The notes: generated by a model not told the origin, from the sequence alone. A stretch of DNA of 64,000 bases from Rhizobacter sp. Root1238 (GCF_001425825.1 NZ_LMDM01000048.1:224151-288150); one strand, 5' to 3'; positions 16,892 through 24,828 are shown, counted from the first letter of the stretch. Program-made: numbers and translations.

Positions 16892-18496
16892 ATGAGCACC
16901 GTCGCCATCCTGTTGTCGGCCTTCGTCCTGTCGGTCGTCGCGCTGCTGGTCTTCATCTGGAGCCAGCGCAGCGGCCTGCTCGACCAGAACGCCCGCGGCG
17001 CCGAAGTGATCTTCGCGCCTGGCGAGATCGGCTCGCCCGAAGACCCGTCGCTGAGCGCCGCCCAGCGCGCACGCATCGACCAGGCGCCCACCGCCGACTC
17101 GGCCCTGCCCGAGCTGGCCGACCGGCTGAAGGCCGATGCCTCCACCGCGCCGCTGGTGTTCTTCTTTTTCTGCTGCGCGTTCGCGTGGCTGCTGGTCGCG
17201 TCGGCGGCCGGCCTCACCGCATCGATCAAGCTGCACGAGCCGGACTGGCTGGTGTCGCAGGCCTGGCTGACGTTCGGCCGCATCCGCACCATCCACCTGA
17301 ATGCGGTGGCCTACGGCTGGGCGCCGATGGCGGGCCTGGGCATCGCGCTGTTCGTGATCCCGCGGCTGCTGAAGACCGAGCTGGTCGGCGCGCGCTACGC
17401 CTTCCTCGGCGCGGCCTTGTGGAACGCCGCGCTGATCGCCGGGCTCGGCAGCATCGCGGTGGGCGTCAGCGACGGCCTCGAATGGCTGGAGATCCCGTGG
17501 CAGATCGACATGCTGTTCGTCGCCGGCGGCGCCCTGGTGGGTGTGCCGCTGGTGCTGACGCTGCTGCGCCGCCGCGTCGACCACCTGTACGTCTCGGTCT
17601 GGTACATGGGCTGCGCGCTGTTCTGGTTCCCGGTGCTGTTCTTCGTCGCGAACGTTCCGGGCCTGCACCATGGTGTCGAGCAGGCGACGATGAACTGGTG
17701 GTTCGGCCACAACGTGCTGGGCCTGTTCTACACGCCGCTCGCACTGGCGTCGGTGTACTACTTCCTGCCGAAGATCATCGGCCGGCCGGTGCAGTCGTAC
17801 AACCTGTCGCTGCTGGGCTTCTGGGGCCTGGCATTCTTCTACGGCCAGGTCGGCGGCCACCACCTGATCGGCGGGCCGGTGCCGGGCTGGATGGTCACGC
17901 TGTCGATCGTGCAGAGCGTGATGATGGTCGTGCCGGTGGTGGCCTTCACCGTCAACCAGCACCAGACGCTGAAGGGCCACCTGCAGGCGCTGCGCTGGTC
18001 GCCGACGCTGCGCTTCATCGGCTTCGGCGGGCTGATGTACACCGCCAGCTCGATCCAGGGCTCGTACGAGGCGCTGCGCAGCGTCAACGTCGTCACGCAC
18101 TTCACGCACTACACGGTGGCGCATGCGCACCTCGGGCTGTACGGCTTCGTGACGATGGTGTTCTTCGGCGCGATCTACTTCATCGTGCCGCGCATCACCG
18201 CGAAGGAATGGCCGTCGCCGGCGCTGATCGCGGCGCACTTCTGGCTGTCGGCGATCGGCATCACGGTGTACTTCGTGTCGCTGAGCATCGGCGGCTGGCT
18301 GCAGGGCAAGGCGATGCTCGATGCGAGCCGGCCGTTCATGGAATCGGTGGCGCTGACGCTGCCCTACCTGAAGGGCCGCAGCATCGGCGGCGCGCTGATG
18401 GTGGCCGGCCACCTGGTGTTCGTGCTGCATTTCGTGCGGCTGCTGATGGACCGGTCGCCGCAGCGCGGCGCGCCGGCCCGCCTGGAAATCGCCTGA
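16892..18496 (+). CDS. ccoN: cbb3-type heme-copper oxidase catalytic subunit with CcoS-like N-terminal segment
   Basis: 534 residues. Residues 1-50 (one membrane helix, then 'IWSQRSGLLDQNARGAEVIF') resemble CcoS, normally a separate small assembly protein. From residue ~86 it is CcoN. Ligands are visible: His135 and His413 for low-spin heme b, His411 for the high-spin heme, His273, His323 and His324 for CuB, and Tyr317. The His273-Tyr317 and Tyr317-His323 spacings (44 and 6) equal those of canonical CcoN, so the cross-linked tyrosine of oxygen reductases is kept. The NorB-type Glu beside the metal His is absent. GAGGAGAG precedes the ATG. It probably reduces O2, perhaps with some NO activity. 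Confidence 0.88.
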   Translation: MSTVAILLSAFVLSVVALLVFIWSQRSGLLDQNARGAEVIFAPGEIGSPEDPSLSAAQRARIDQAPTADSALPELADRLKADASTAPLVFFFFCCAFAWLLVASAAGLTASIKLHEPDWLVSQAWLTFGRIRTIHLNAVAYGWAPMAGLGIALFVIPRLLKTELVGARYAFLGAALWNAALIAGLGSIAVGVSDGLEWLEIPWQIDMLFVAGGALVGVPLVLTLLRRRVDHLYVSVWYMGCALFWFPVLFFVANVPGLHHGVEQATMNWWFGHNVLGLFYTPLALASVYYFLPKIIGRPVQSYNLSLLGFWGLAFFYGQVGGHHLIGGPVPGWMVTLSIVQSVMMVVPVVAFTVNQHQTLKGHLQALRWSPTLRFIGFGGLMYTASSIQGSYEALRSVNVVTHFTHYTVAHAHLGLYGFVTMVFFGAIYFIVPRITAKEWPSPALIAAHFWLSAIGITVYFVSLSIGGWLQGKAMLDASRPFMESVALTLPYLKGRSIGGALMVAGHLVFVLHFVRLLMDRSPQRGAPARLEIA

Positions 18497-18527
18497 TGCC
18501 CTCTGCAGCACCTCAACGGACAACGCC

Positions 18528-19136
18528 ATGAAGAACGAAGTCAGCCTGCTCGCCGGTGGCATGACGATGCTGGGCATCGCGACCAGCGCGCTGGTCGTGA
18601 TCCCGTACATGACGGTGCGCGACGCACCGCCGGTCGCCGGCCTGAAGCCCTACACCAGCGCCCAGCTGCGCGGCCGCGAGGAATACATCCGCAACGGCTG
18701 CGTCTACTGCCATTCGCAGCAGCCGCGGGCCCGCGAGTTCGCACCCGACTTCCAGCGCGGCTGGGGCCGCGCGACGGTGGCCGGCGACTATGCCTACGAC
18801 GCGCCGCACCTGCTCGGCACGATGCGCACCGGCCCCGACCTGATGAACATCGGCGTGCGCCAGCCGAGCGACCAGTGGCACCTGGGGCACCTGTTCCAGC
18901 CGCGCGCCTATGTGCGCGGCAGCATCATGCCGAGCTACCCGTTCATGTTCGAGCTGAAGGACAAGCCCGAGCCCGGCGATGTCGAGGTCCGCGTGCCGGC
19001 CGGCTATGCGCCCGGCGGCAAGGCGGTGATCGCGAGCAGGGAAGCGCTCGACCTGGTCGCGTACCTGAAATCGCTGGACCGCAGCTACCCGGTGCTGGCG
19101 GCGCCTGCACCCGCGGCCTCCGCAACGACCCGCTGA
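18528..19136 (+). CDS. ccoO: cbb3-type oxidase membrane-bound monoheme cytochrome c subunit
   Basis: 202 residues. One N-terminal membrane helix (about 8-28) anchors a periplasmic cytochrome c domain. Heme binding is by Cys58-x-x-Cys61-His62 in 'GCVYCHSQQPR', with Met134 in 'GSIMPSYPF' as the sixth ligand. 'TVAGDYAYDAPHLLGTMRTGPDL' and 'WHLGHLFQPR' are strongly CcoO. It passes electrons to the low-spin heme of the catalytic subunit. It starts 31 nt after ccoN and is 14 nt from the next cytochrome. Confidence 0.92.
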   Translation: MKNEVSLLAGGMTMLGIATSALVVIPYMTVRDAPPVAGLKPYTSAQLRGREEYIRNGCVYCHSQQPRAREFAPDFQRGWGRATVAGDYAYDAPHLLGTMRTGPDLMNIGVRQPSDQWHLGHLFQPRAYVRGSIMPSYPFMFELKDKPEPGDVEVRVPAGYAPGGKAVIASREALDLVAYLKSLDRSYPVLAAPAPAASATTR

Positions 19137-19150
19137 CGAGGAGGACAGCC

Positions 19151-19741
19151 ATGGACTCGAACACGCCCCCCCAACAACGGCGCGAGAACCCCGACCCGCA
19201 CGAGGAGCGCAACCCGATCCCGTGGCCGCTGCTGATGCTGGTGACGCTGCTGGTGGGCTTCGGCGTCGTCTACATCGCCGGTTCGCACATCGACACGCCG
19301 TCGGCCTGGGGCGATGGCCGCAGCCGCGCCGACCTCGAAGGCGAGGCCAAGACCGCCGGCGCCGCGGTGGATGGCGGCGCGCTCTATGCGTCGCTGTGCG
19401 CCGCCTGCCACCAGCCGACCGGTCTCGGCCTGCCCGGCGTGTTCCCGCCGCTGGCTGGCAGCGAATGGGTGGCCGGCAAGGACACGACGGCCGCCGCGAT
19501 CGTGCTGCACGGCATCACCGGCGCGGTGACGGTGAAGGGCACGGTCTACAACGGCGCGATGCCCGCCTTCAAGGCCCAGCTGAGCGACGCGCAGATCGCC
19601 GCGGTGCTGAGCCATGTGCGCAGCCAATGGGGCAACAGCGCGGCGGCCGTGACGGCCGCCACCGTGGCCCAGGTGCGCGAACAGACCCAGGCCCGCAGCG
19701 AGAGCTTCGCGGGCGACAAGGAGCTTCCCCCTCATGAGTGA
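19151..19741 (+). CDS. Membrane-anchored monoheme cytochrome c, in the place of CcoP
   Basis: 196 residues. A hydrophilic N-terminus with 'EERNPIPWP' precedes a single membrane helix (~25-43). A class I cytochrome c domain follows: Cys83-x-x-Cys86-His87 in 'LCAACHQPTG', and Met137 in 'NGAMPAF'. Canonical CcoP has two hemes and two membrane helices; this one has one of each. It probably feeds electrons to CcoO. Its end overlaps the start of the globin gene by 8 nt, so translation is coupled. Confidence 0.85.
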   Translation: MDSNTPPQQRRENPDPHEERNPIPWPLLMLVTLLVGFGVVYIAGSHIDTPSAWGDGRSRADLEGEAKTAGAAVDGGALYASLCAACHQPTGLGLPGVFPPLAGSEWVAGKDTTAAAIVLHGITGAVTVKGTVYNGAMPAFKAQLSDAQIAAVLSHVRSQWGNSAAAVTAATVAQVREQTQARSESFAGDKELPPHE

Positions 19742-20177
19742 AGACCTGAGCGCCCACGCGCTGGACCGCGCCGGCGTCGAGACCCTGGTGCACGACTTCT
19801 ACGCCGACGTGCGGCGCGACGACCTGCTCGCGCCGGTGTTCAACCGGGTGATCGGCGACGACTGGAGCGTGCACCTCGATCGGCTGGTCGAGTTCTGGAG
19901 CACGGTGATGCTGGGCACGCGAACCTTCCGCGGCAACGTGTACGGCAAGCACATGGCGATCGACGGCGTGCGGCCCGAGCACTTCCTGCGCTGGATCACG
20001 CTGTGGCACCGCCACACCGACCGGCTGTTCTCGAGCGAGGTCGCCGAAGAACTCCAGCGCACTGCGCACGGCATCGGCCGCAACCTGTTCCACGGCTTCT
20101 TCGGCGAGTTCCCGAAGTTCGTGATGCGCGACGGCGTGGCCATCGGCCATGAGCCGGACGTGTGGGTCGCACCCTGA
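19734..20177 (+). CDS. Group III truncated hemoglobin
   Basis: 147 residues. Group III features are 'VEFWSTVMLGTRTFRGNVYGKHMAI', where His73 is the proximal heme ligand, and 'HFLRWITLWHRHTDRLF'. The fold lacks the glycine motifs of groups I and II. Related proteins of Campylobacter are tied to NO and microaerobic physiology. Here the gene is inside an NsrR-controlled oxidase operon, overlapping the cytochrome gene by 8 nt. Binding of NO or O2, or delivery of O2 to the oxidase, is inferred. Confidence 0.9.
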   Translation: MSEDLSAHALDRAGVETLVHDFYADVRRDDLLAPVFNRVIGDDWSVHLDRLVEFWSTVMLGTRTFRGNVYGKHMAIDGVRPEHFLRWITLWHRHTDRLFSSEVAEELQRTAHGIGRNLFHGFFGEFPKFVMRDGVAIGHEPDVWVAP

Positions 20178-20196
20178 GCCGGCGTGGACGACGGAC

Positions 20197-20850
20197 GTGA
20201 ACGGCCCCGCCCCTCCCCTCGCCCCGCACCGGCCGCTGTGGCCCACGCTGCTGTGCTGCAGTGTGCTGCTGGCGCATTTCATCGGCGCGATCGCACGCAT
20301 CAGCAACGGCTTCGAGCTGTGGACCTTCGAATCGCTGCGGCGCGCGCAGGCGCAGCAGGGCCTGCTGCAGGCCTCGCCGCTCGCCGCGACGCTGAGCGAC
20401 GGCAGCCGGCGCACGCTGTGGGCGCAGGGCGCGGCGCCGCGCGCCTTCCTTGTCGATTTCATCTACACCCGCTGCCCGGGCATCTGCCAGGCACTGGGTT
20501 CGGAATACCAGCGCATGCAGGAGGAACTGGCGCGCAGCGAAGCACCGGTGCAGTTGCTGTCGTTGTCGTTCGACACCGCGCGCGACGACGTGCCCGCGCT
20601 GGCCGGCTACGCCACGCAGCACCACGCCGCGCCGGCGCAGTGGTGGATCGGCGTGCCGGCAGCCGCCGATTCGCAACGCCTGCTGGGCGAGCTCGGCGTG
20701 GTCGCGGTGCCTGACGGCTTCGGCGGCTATGTGCACAACGGCGCGATCCACCTGCTCGACGGCAATGGCCGGCTGCGCGAGGTGTTCGATTACGACGACT
20801 GGCCGCAGGCGCTCGCGGCGGCACAGCGCCTGGCAGAGGCCGCACCGTGA
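20197..20850 (+). CDS. SCO1/SenC/PrrC-family copper chaperone
   Basis: 217 residues from GTG 20197, chosen to avoid overlap with the globin gene (an ATG at 20149 would overlap it by 29 nt). A membrane anchor (~15-32) precedes a thioredoxin-like domain. Copper ligands are Cys93 and Cys97 in 'YTRCPGICQ' and His180 in 'GYVHNGAIHLLDGNG'. SCO proteins deliver copper to oxidase active sites; in cbb3 systems they serve the CuB centre. Its stop overlaps the next start (GTGA). Confidence 0.9.
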   Translation: MNGPAPPLAPHRPLWPTLLCCSVLLAHFIGAIARISNGFELWTFESLRRAQAQQGLLQASPLAATLSDGSRRTLWAQGAAPRAFLVDFIYTRCPGICQALGSEYQRMQEELARSEAPVQLLSLSFDTARDDVPALAGYATQHHAAPAQWWIGVPAAADSQRLLGELGVVAVPDGFGGYVHNGAIHLLDGNGRLREVFDYDDWPQALAAAQRLAEAAP

Positions 20851-21440
20851 ACCAAGCGCCGAACATCTCTCGCATCGCGGTGCTCGCCGTGGCGGTGCCG
20901 CTGCTGCTCGCGCCGCCGCTGCGTCACCTGCTGGAAGCGAGCATGGCGCTGCACATGCTGGTGGAGTTTCCGCTGCTGCTCGCCGTCGGCTGGGCCGCCG
21001 CCGCGCAGCGGCCGCGCGCGGCAGGCCGCGATTCACGCTGGGATGTCGAGGGTTTGTCGAGCGCGGTGCTGGTGATGCTCACCAGCGCGCTCTGGATGCT
21101 GCCGGTGGCGCTCGACCTGGCGCTGCTGGACCCCTGGATCGCACTCGCGAAGGCGCTGAACTGGCTGGCGGCCGGCGCCGTGCTGGCGCGTGCGCTGCAG
21201 CGCTGGCCCCGCGAGCTGCGGCTGTTCGTGCTGTTCAACCTGGCCTGGATGATGGCGACCGCCGGGCTGCTGTACCGCGAGAGCGAGAGCCGGCTGTGCG
21301 TGAACTACCTGGTCGACCAGCAGTGGTGGGCCGGCACCGGGCTGCTGGGCGTGGCGCTGCTGCTCGGCGCGCTCGCGATCCGCATGGCGATGGATGAGCC
21401 GGCGAGCGCTCCCGCAGGGCGGCACAATGCCGCCGCATGA
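20847..21440 (+). CDS. Integral membrane protein of the NsrR-controlled oxidase operon, function unknown
   Basis: 197 residues with about five or six hydrophobic helices and a short hydrophilic tail. 'LLEASMALHMLVEFPLLLAVGW' has a His-Met and Glu in the first helices, reminiscent of copper- or heme-handling assembly factors, but I do not recognise the family. It starts with GTG, overlapping the SCO stop, and ends overlapping the next ATG. The coupling suggests an assembly or accessory role for the oxidase. Confidence 0.7.
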   Translation: MNQAPNISRIAVLAVAVPLLLAPPLRHLLEASMALHMLVEFPLLLAVGWAAAAQRPRAAGRDSRWDVEGLSSAVLVMLTSALWMLPVALDLALLDPWIALAKALNWLAAGAVLARALQRWPRELRLFVLFNLAWMMATAGLLYRESESRLCVNYLVDQQWWAGTGLLGVALLLGALAIRMAMDEPASAPAGRHNAAA

Positions 21441-21943
21441 GTGAGCTGTCGCCAAGCCAGGACCCCGAGCTGCTGCGCCGCCTGCTGCGCGCGAAGGACC
21501 GCATGGACGCCGCGTCGCACGAGGCCTGGCCGGTGGAGCGGCTGGCCCGCGTCAGCGAGGTCTCCGAGGCGCATTTCGCGCGCTCGTTCAAGCAGGCCTT
21601 CGGCACGCCGCCGCACCGTTACCTGCTGACGCGGCGCATCGAGCGGGCGACCGCGCTGCTGCGCGAGACCGAACTGCCGATCACCGAGATCGCGTTCCAG
21701 ACCGGCTGGGAGAGCCTGGGCACCTTCGGACGGACCTTCCGCGACATCACCGGCGAGAGCCCGAGCGCGGTGCGTTCGCGCGCGCGGGCGGCAGTGCAGG
21801 AGCCCGGCCGCGTGCCCGCCTGCGTGCTGGGCGCGGCGCACCGGCCGGACCTGACGATCGCAGTTTCGGAGAAGCGGCGGCGGGAGGTGGCCGCTATAAA
21901 CGACGCCTTCAGCAACAGCTCCGGCGAAAAGGAAGTTCCATGA
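21437..21943 (+). CDS. Short AraC-type HTH regulator
   Basis: 168 residues: essentially a bare AraC/XylS DNA-binding domain. The two HTH parts are 'VERLARVSEVSEAHFARSFKQAFGTPPHRYL' (about 33-63) and 'ITEIAFQTGWESLGTFGRTFRDITGESPSAVR' (about 85-115). There is no N-terminal ligand domain; a ~50-residue tail follows. It overlaps both the upstream membrane-protein gene and the downstream VOC gene by 4 nt. The pair AraC-VOC is a recurrent unit, and here it rides on the oxidase transcript. Confidence 0.85.
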   Translation: MSELSPSQDPELLRRLLRAKDRMDAASHEAWPVERLARVSEVSEAHFARSFKQAFGTPPHRYLLTRRIERATALLRETELPITEIAFQTGWESLGTFGRTFRDITGESPSAVRSRARAAVQEPGRVPACVLGAAHRPDLTIAVSEKRRREVAAINDAFSNSSGEKEVP

Positions 21944-22347
21944 CCCAAGGCATCGAGGTGGTCAGCCTGTATGTGCGCGACCAGGATGAAGCGCTCAAGT
22001 TCTATGTCGACAAGATCGGCTTTCGCGTCCACACCGACGTGCGCAACGGCGACTACCGCTGGCTCACGGTGCAGCACCCGGACCAGCCGTCGTTCCAGCT
22101 CGGGCTGAGCGTGCCCGGCGCGCCGGTGCACGACGCCGAGACCGCGCAGGCACTGCGCGCGATCGTCGCCAAGGGCGGCATGCCGCCGCTGGTACTGAAG
22201 GTGGACGATTGCCGTGCCGCCTATGACCGCATGCTCGGCCGCGGCGTGGAGTTCACGCAGGAGCCGATCGAGCGCTACGGCACGGTGGATGCCGGCTTCC
22301 GCGATCCGTCGGGGAACGGCTGGAAGATGATCCAGTCGCGCGGCTGA
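21940..22347 (+). CDS. VOC-superfamily (glyoxalase/dioxygenase-like) protein
   Basis: 135 residues with two beta-alpha-beta-beta-beta repeats: 'VVSLYVRDQDEALKFYVDKIGFRVHTDV' and 'PPLVLKVDDCRAAYDRMLGRGVEFTQEP', ending 'AGFRDPSGNGWKMIQ'. The metal-site residues are only partly evident, so activity (lyase, dioxygenase or antibiotic binding) is open. Translation is coupled to the AraC regulator. Confidence 0.85.
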   Translation: MTQGIEVVSLYVRDQDEALKFYVDKIGFRVHTDVRNGDYRWLTVQHPDQPSFQLGLSVPGAPVHDAETAQALRAIVAKGGMPPLVLKVDDCRAAYDRMLGRGVEFTQEPIERYGTVDAGFRDPSGNGWKMIQSRG

Positions 22348-22353
22348 GGGCCG

Positions 22354-22812
22354 TCAGGCCTCGCTCAACACCAGCCGGACCCGGCGCCGGCCATCGGGTT
22401 CGGGATCCGACAGCACGACCTTGAACACCGCCTTCGACGCCGGGATCGCCTGCCCCTTCGGGCTCGGCGCGAAGTCGCCGTTGCGGCGGCCATGCCGGAC
22501 GTAGCGCACCACCTTCCCGTCCGAGACGAAGGCCAGGCTCATGATGCCGTCGTCGACCGACTCGAACGGGACCACGCTGGCGCAGTCGCCGGCCGGCACC
22601 GCCAGCGCCTGGCAGACGTAGGCACGCGGCGCGTAGGCGTCGAACACGAGCATCGTGTCCCACTTGAAATCGGTGATCGACGCGATGCGGATCTCCTGCG
22701 CGTGCTCGGCACGCGCCGCTGCGCCGATCGTCGCGGACACCCGGTCCTCGAAAGGCGAGCACGCTGAAGCGAGAAGCGCCGTCAGCACGGCGAGCGCGTG
22801 GGCTGCTTTCAT
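22354..22812 (-). CDS. Predicted lipoprotein, function unknown
   Basis: 152 residues from ATG 22812 (an ATG three codons upstream is also possible). A lipoprotein signal peptide ends in 'LLASACSPF', with the lipidated cysteine near residue 18. The mature part has 'TDFKWDTMLVFDAYAP' and a beta-rich C-terminus. No family recognised. It is convergent with the VOC gene and downstream of the LysR gene on the same strand. Confidence 0.6.
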   Translation of the reverse strand: MKAAHALAVLTALLASACSPFEDRVSATIGAAARAEHAQEIRIASITDFKWDTMLVFDAYAPRAYVCQALAVPAGDCASVVPFESVDDGIMSLAFVSDGKVVRYVRHGRRNGDFAPSPKGQAIPASKAVFKVVLSDPEPDGRRRVRLVLSEA

Positions 22813-22823
22813 CGGCAGCATTG

Positions 22824-23744
22824 TCAGGGAACCGCGGCAGCCTCCGGCCGCTTCCCGCCGATGAAATCGACGAACGCGCGCAACGGCGCCGGCAGGTAGC
22901 GCCGGCTCGGGTAGTAGAGGAACGGACCGGTGAACGACGGCCACCACGGCTGCAGCACCGGTTCGAGCGCGCCGCTGTCGAGCGCCGGCCGCAACCAGTC
23001 CTCGAACAGGTAGATCACGCCGGTGCCGGCCACCGCGGCGTCGACCGCCAGGTCGGTGGCCGCGCCGAGGCGCACGACCAGCGGACCGGTGGGGTCGACC
23101 TTCAGCAGTTCGCCGTCGCGCTCGAACTCCCACGGCGGCATCGCGCCGCTGCTGAAGCGGCCGCGCAGGCAGGCGTGGGCCAGCAACTCGCGCGGATGCT
23201 CGGGGCGGCCGCAGCGGTCGAGGTACGCCGGCGAGGCCGCCGCCGCGAAGCGCTGCACTCGCGGGCCGATCGGCACCGCGATCATGTCCTGCTCGAGCCG
23301 CTCGTCGTAGCGGATGCCGGCGTCGCAGCCGGCGGCCAGCACGTCGACGAAGCTGTCTTCGGCCACGATGTCGAGGCGGATGTCGGGGTAGGCCGCGAGG
23401 AACGCCGGCACGATGCGCGGCAGCACCAGCCGCACCGCACTGATCGGCACGTTCAGCCGCAGCGTGCCGGCCGGCCGGTCGCGAAAGCCGTTGACCACGT
23501 CGAGCGACGCTTCGACCTCGACCAGCGCCGGTTCCAGCCGATCGATCAGCCGCGCGCCGGCTTCGGTGGGCGCCACGCTGCGGGTGGTGCGGTGCAGCAG
23601 CCGCACGCCGAGCCGGGTTTCGAGCCGGCGCACGGCCTCGCTGAGGCTCGACGCGCTGCTGCCGGTGGCGCGCGCCGCGTCGCGGAACCCCCCTGCCCGC
23701 GCAACGGCCAACAAGGCCGTGAGATCACCGAGGTCGACCGCCAT
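22824..23744 (-). CDS. LysR-family regulator
   Basis: 306 residues. HTH 'LTALLAVARAGGFRDAARATGSSASSLSEAVRRLETRLGVRLLHRTTRSVAPTEAG' (residues ~8-63, in outline) is of the group that often regulates a neighbouring reductase. The LysR substrate domain follows. It is divergent from the aldo/keto reductase, 93 bp away. A 16-bp dyad lies in that gap. Confidence 0.88.
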   Translation of the reverse strand: MAVDLGDLTALLAVARAGGFRDAARATGSSASSLSEAVRRLETRLGVRLLHRTTRSVAPTEAGARLIDRLEPALVEVEASLDVVNGFRDRPAGTLRLNVPISAVRLVLPRIVPAFLAAYPDIRLDIVAEDSFVDVLAAGCDAGIRYDERLEQDMIAVPIGPRVQRFAAAASPAYLDRCGRPEHPRELLAHACLRGRFSSGAMPPWEFERDGELLKVDPTGPLVVRLGAATDLAVDAAVAGTGVIYLFEDWLRPALDSGALEPVLQPWWPSFTGPFLYYPSRRYLPAPLRAFVDFIGGKRPEAAAVP

Positions 23745-23810
23745 TGTTCGAGATTCCGTACAGCCTGTGCCGATTGAGCCATCTTATCGTTGCAGTCGAT
23801 GGCCGATAGA

Positions 23811-23826
23811 TTCGTGGTCACACGAA
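23811..23826. promoter_or_regulatory. Inverted repeat before the aldo/keto reductase
   Basis: TTCGTGGTCACACGAA has perfect 6-bp arms (TTCGTG / CACGAA) around 4 bp. It touches the AAAGGA ribosome-binding site of the gene starting at 23838. It could be an operator of the LysR protein encoded divergently, or a small hairpin affecting translation. Confidence 0.4.
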
Positions 23827-23837
23827 AGGAAACGACC

Positions 23838-24719
23838 ATGACCGACATCAACAAGGCAGGAACATTCAAGCTCGGCACACGTGCCGTCACCCGCTTGGGC
23901 TACGGCGCGATGCAGCTCGCCGGCAAGGGCGTCTTCGGTCCGCCGAAGGACCGGGCCGGCGCGGTCGCGGTGCTGCGCGCCGCGGTGGACAGCGGCGTGA
24001 ACCACATCGACACCAGCGACTTCTACGGCCCGCACATCACCAACCAGATCATCCGCGAGGCGCTGCACCCGTACCGCGACGACCTGGTCATCGTCACCAA
24101 GGTCGGCGCGCTGCGCGGCGACGACGGCTCGTGGAACCCGGCCCTCTCGCGCCAGCAGCTGACACAGGCGGTGCACGACAACCTGCGCCACCTCGGCCTC
24201 GATGTGCTGGAGGTCGTCAACCTGCGCAGCATGCTCGACGTGCACGGGCCGGTCGAGGGCTCGCTCGAAGAGCCGCTCAGCGCGCTGGCCGAATTGCAGC
24301 AGCGGGGCCTGGTGCGCCACATCGGCCTGAGCAACGTGACGCCGACCCAGGTGGCCGACGGCCGGAAGGTCTGCACGATCGCCTGCGTGCAGAACCTGTA
24401 CAACCTCGCGCACCGCGACGACGACGCGCTGGTCGACGAGCTGGCGCGGCACGGCACCGCCTACGTGCCGTTCTTCCCGCTCGGCGGCTTCAGCCCGCTG
24501 CAGTCGACGGCGCTGTCCGAGGTGGCGAACGCCCTCGGCGCGACGCCGATGCAGGTGGCGCTCGCGTGGCTGCTGCAACGCGCGCCGAACATCCTGCTGA
24601 TCCCGGGCACGTCGTCGGTCGGGCACCTGCGCGAGAACCTGGCGGCGGCCGAGCTGCGCCTGCCGAACGACGCGGTGGCGACGCTCGATCGGATCGCCGG
24701 CGGGACGTCGCCGCGCTAG
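23838..24719 (+). CDS. Aldo/keto reductase family oxidoreductase
   Basis: 293 residues. It carries 'RLGYGAMQLAGKGVFGPPKD', the Asp and Tyr of the tetrad in 'GVNHIDTSDFYGPHITN', Lys in 'VIVTKVG', and the NADP-binding end 'LLIPGTSSVGHLRENLAAAEL'. The usual catalytic His appears replaced in 'LEVVNLRSML', where most members have a His after the strand; the Asn at this place is seen in some close relatives. Reaction: NADPH-linked reduction of an unknown carbonyl. RBS AAAGGA. Confidence 0.88.
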   Translation: MTDINKAGTFKLGTRAVTRLGYGAMQLAGKGVFGPPKDRAGAVAVLRAAVDSGVNHIDTSDFYGPHITNQIIREALHPYRDDLVIVTKVGALRGDDGSWNPALSRQQLTQAVHDNLRHLGLDVLEVVNLRSMLDVHGPVEGSLEEPLSALAELQQRGLVRHIGLSNVTPTQVADGRKVCTIACVQNLYNLAHRDDDALVDELARHGTAYVPFFPLGGFSPLQSTALSEVANALGATPMQVALAWLLQRAPNILLIPGTSSVGHLRENLAAAELRLPNDAVATLDRIAGGTSPR

Positions 24720-24828
24720 CCGGGCTGTCGCCGGTCCCTCAGTCCGGCGACAGGCTCCGCAGCAGCATCGGCAACGCGGCTTCCAGGTCCTGCGCGAAAT
24801 CGCATTGCAGGCCAGCGATCAATTGTGT

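Noticed and set aside
16892-18496. The oxidase as a nitric oxide reductase (NorB-like)
   Set aside because: The NsrR box suggests it, but Tyr317 with the 44 and 6-residue spacing of oxygen reductases is present, the Glu near the metal His typical of NorB is absent, and a CcoO subunit is encoded. I keep it as an oxygen reductase; NO turnover as a side activity stays open.
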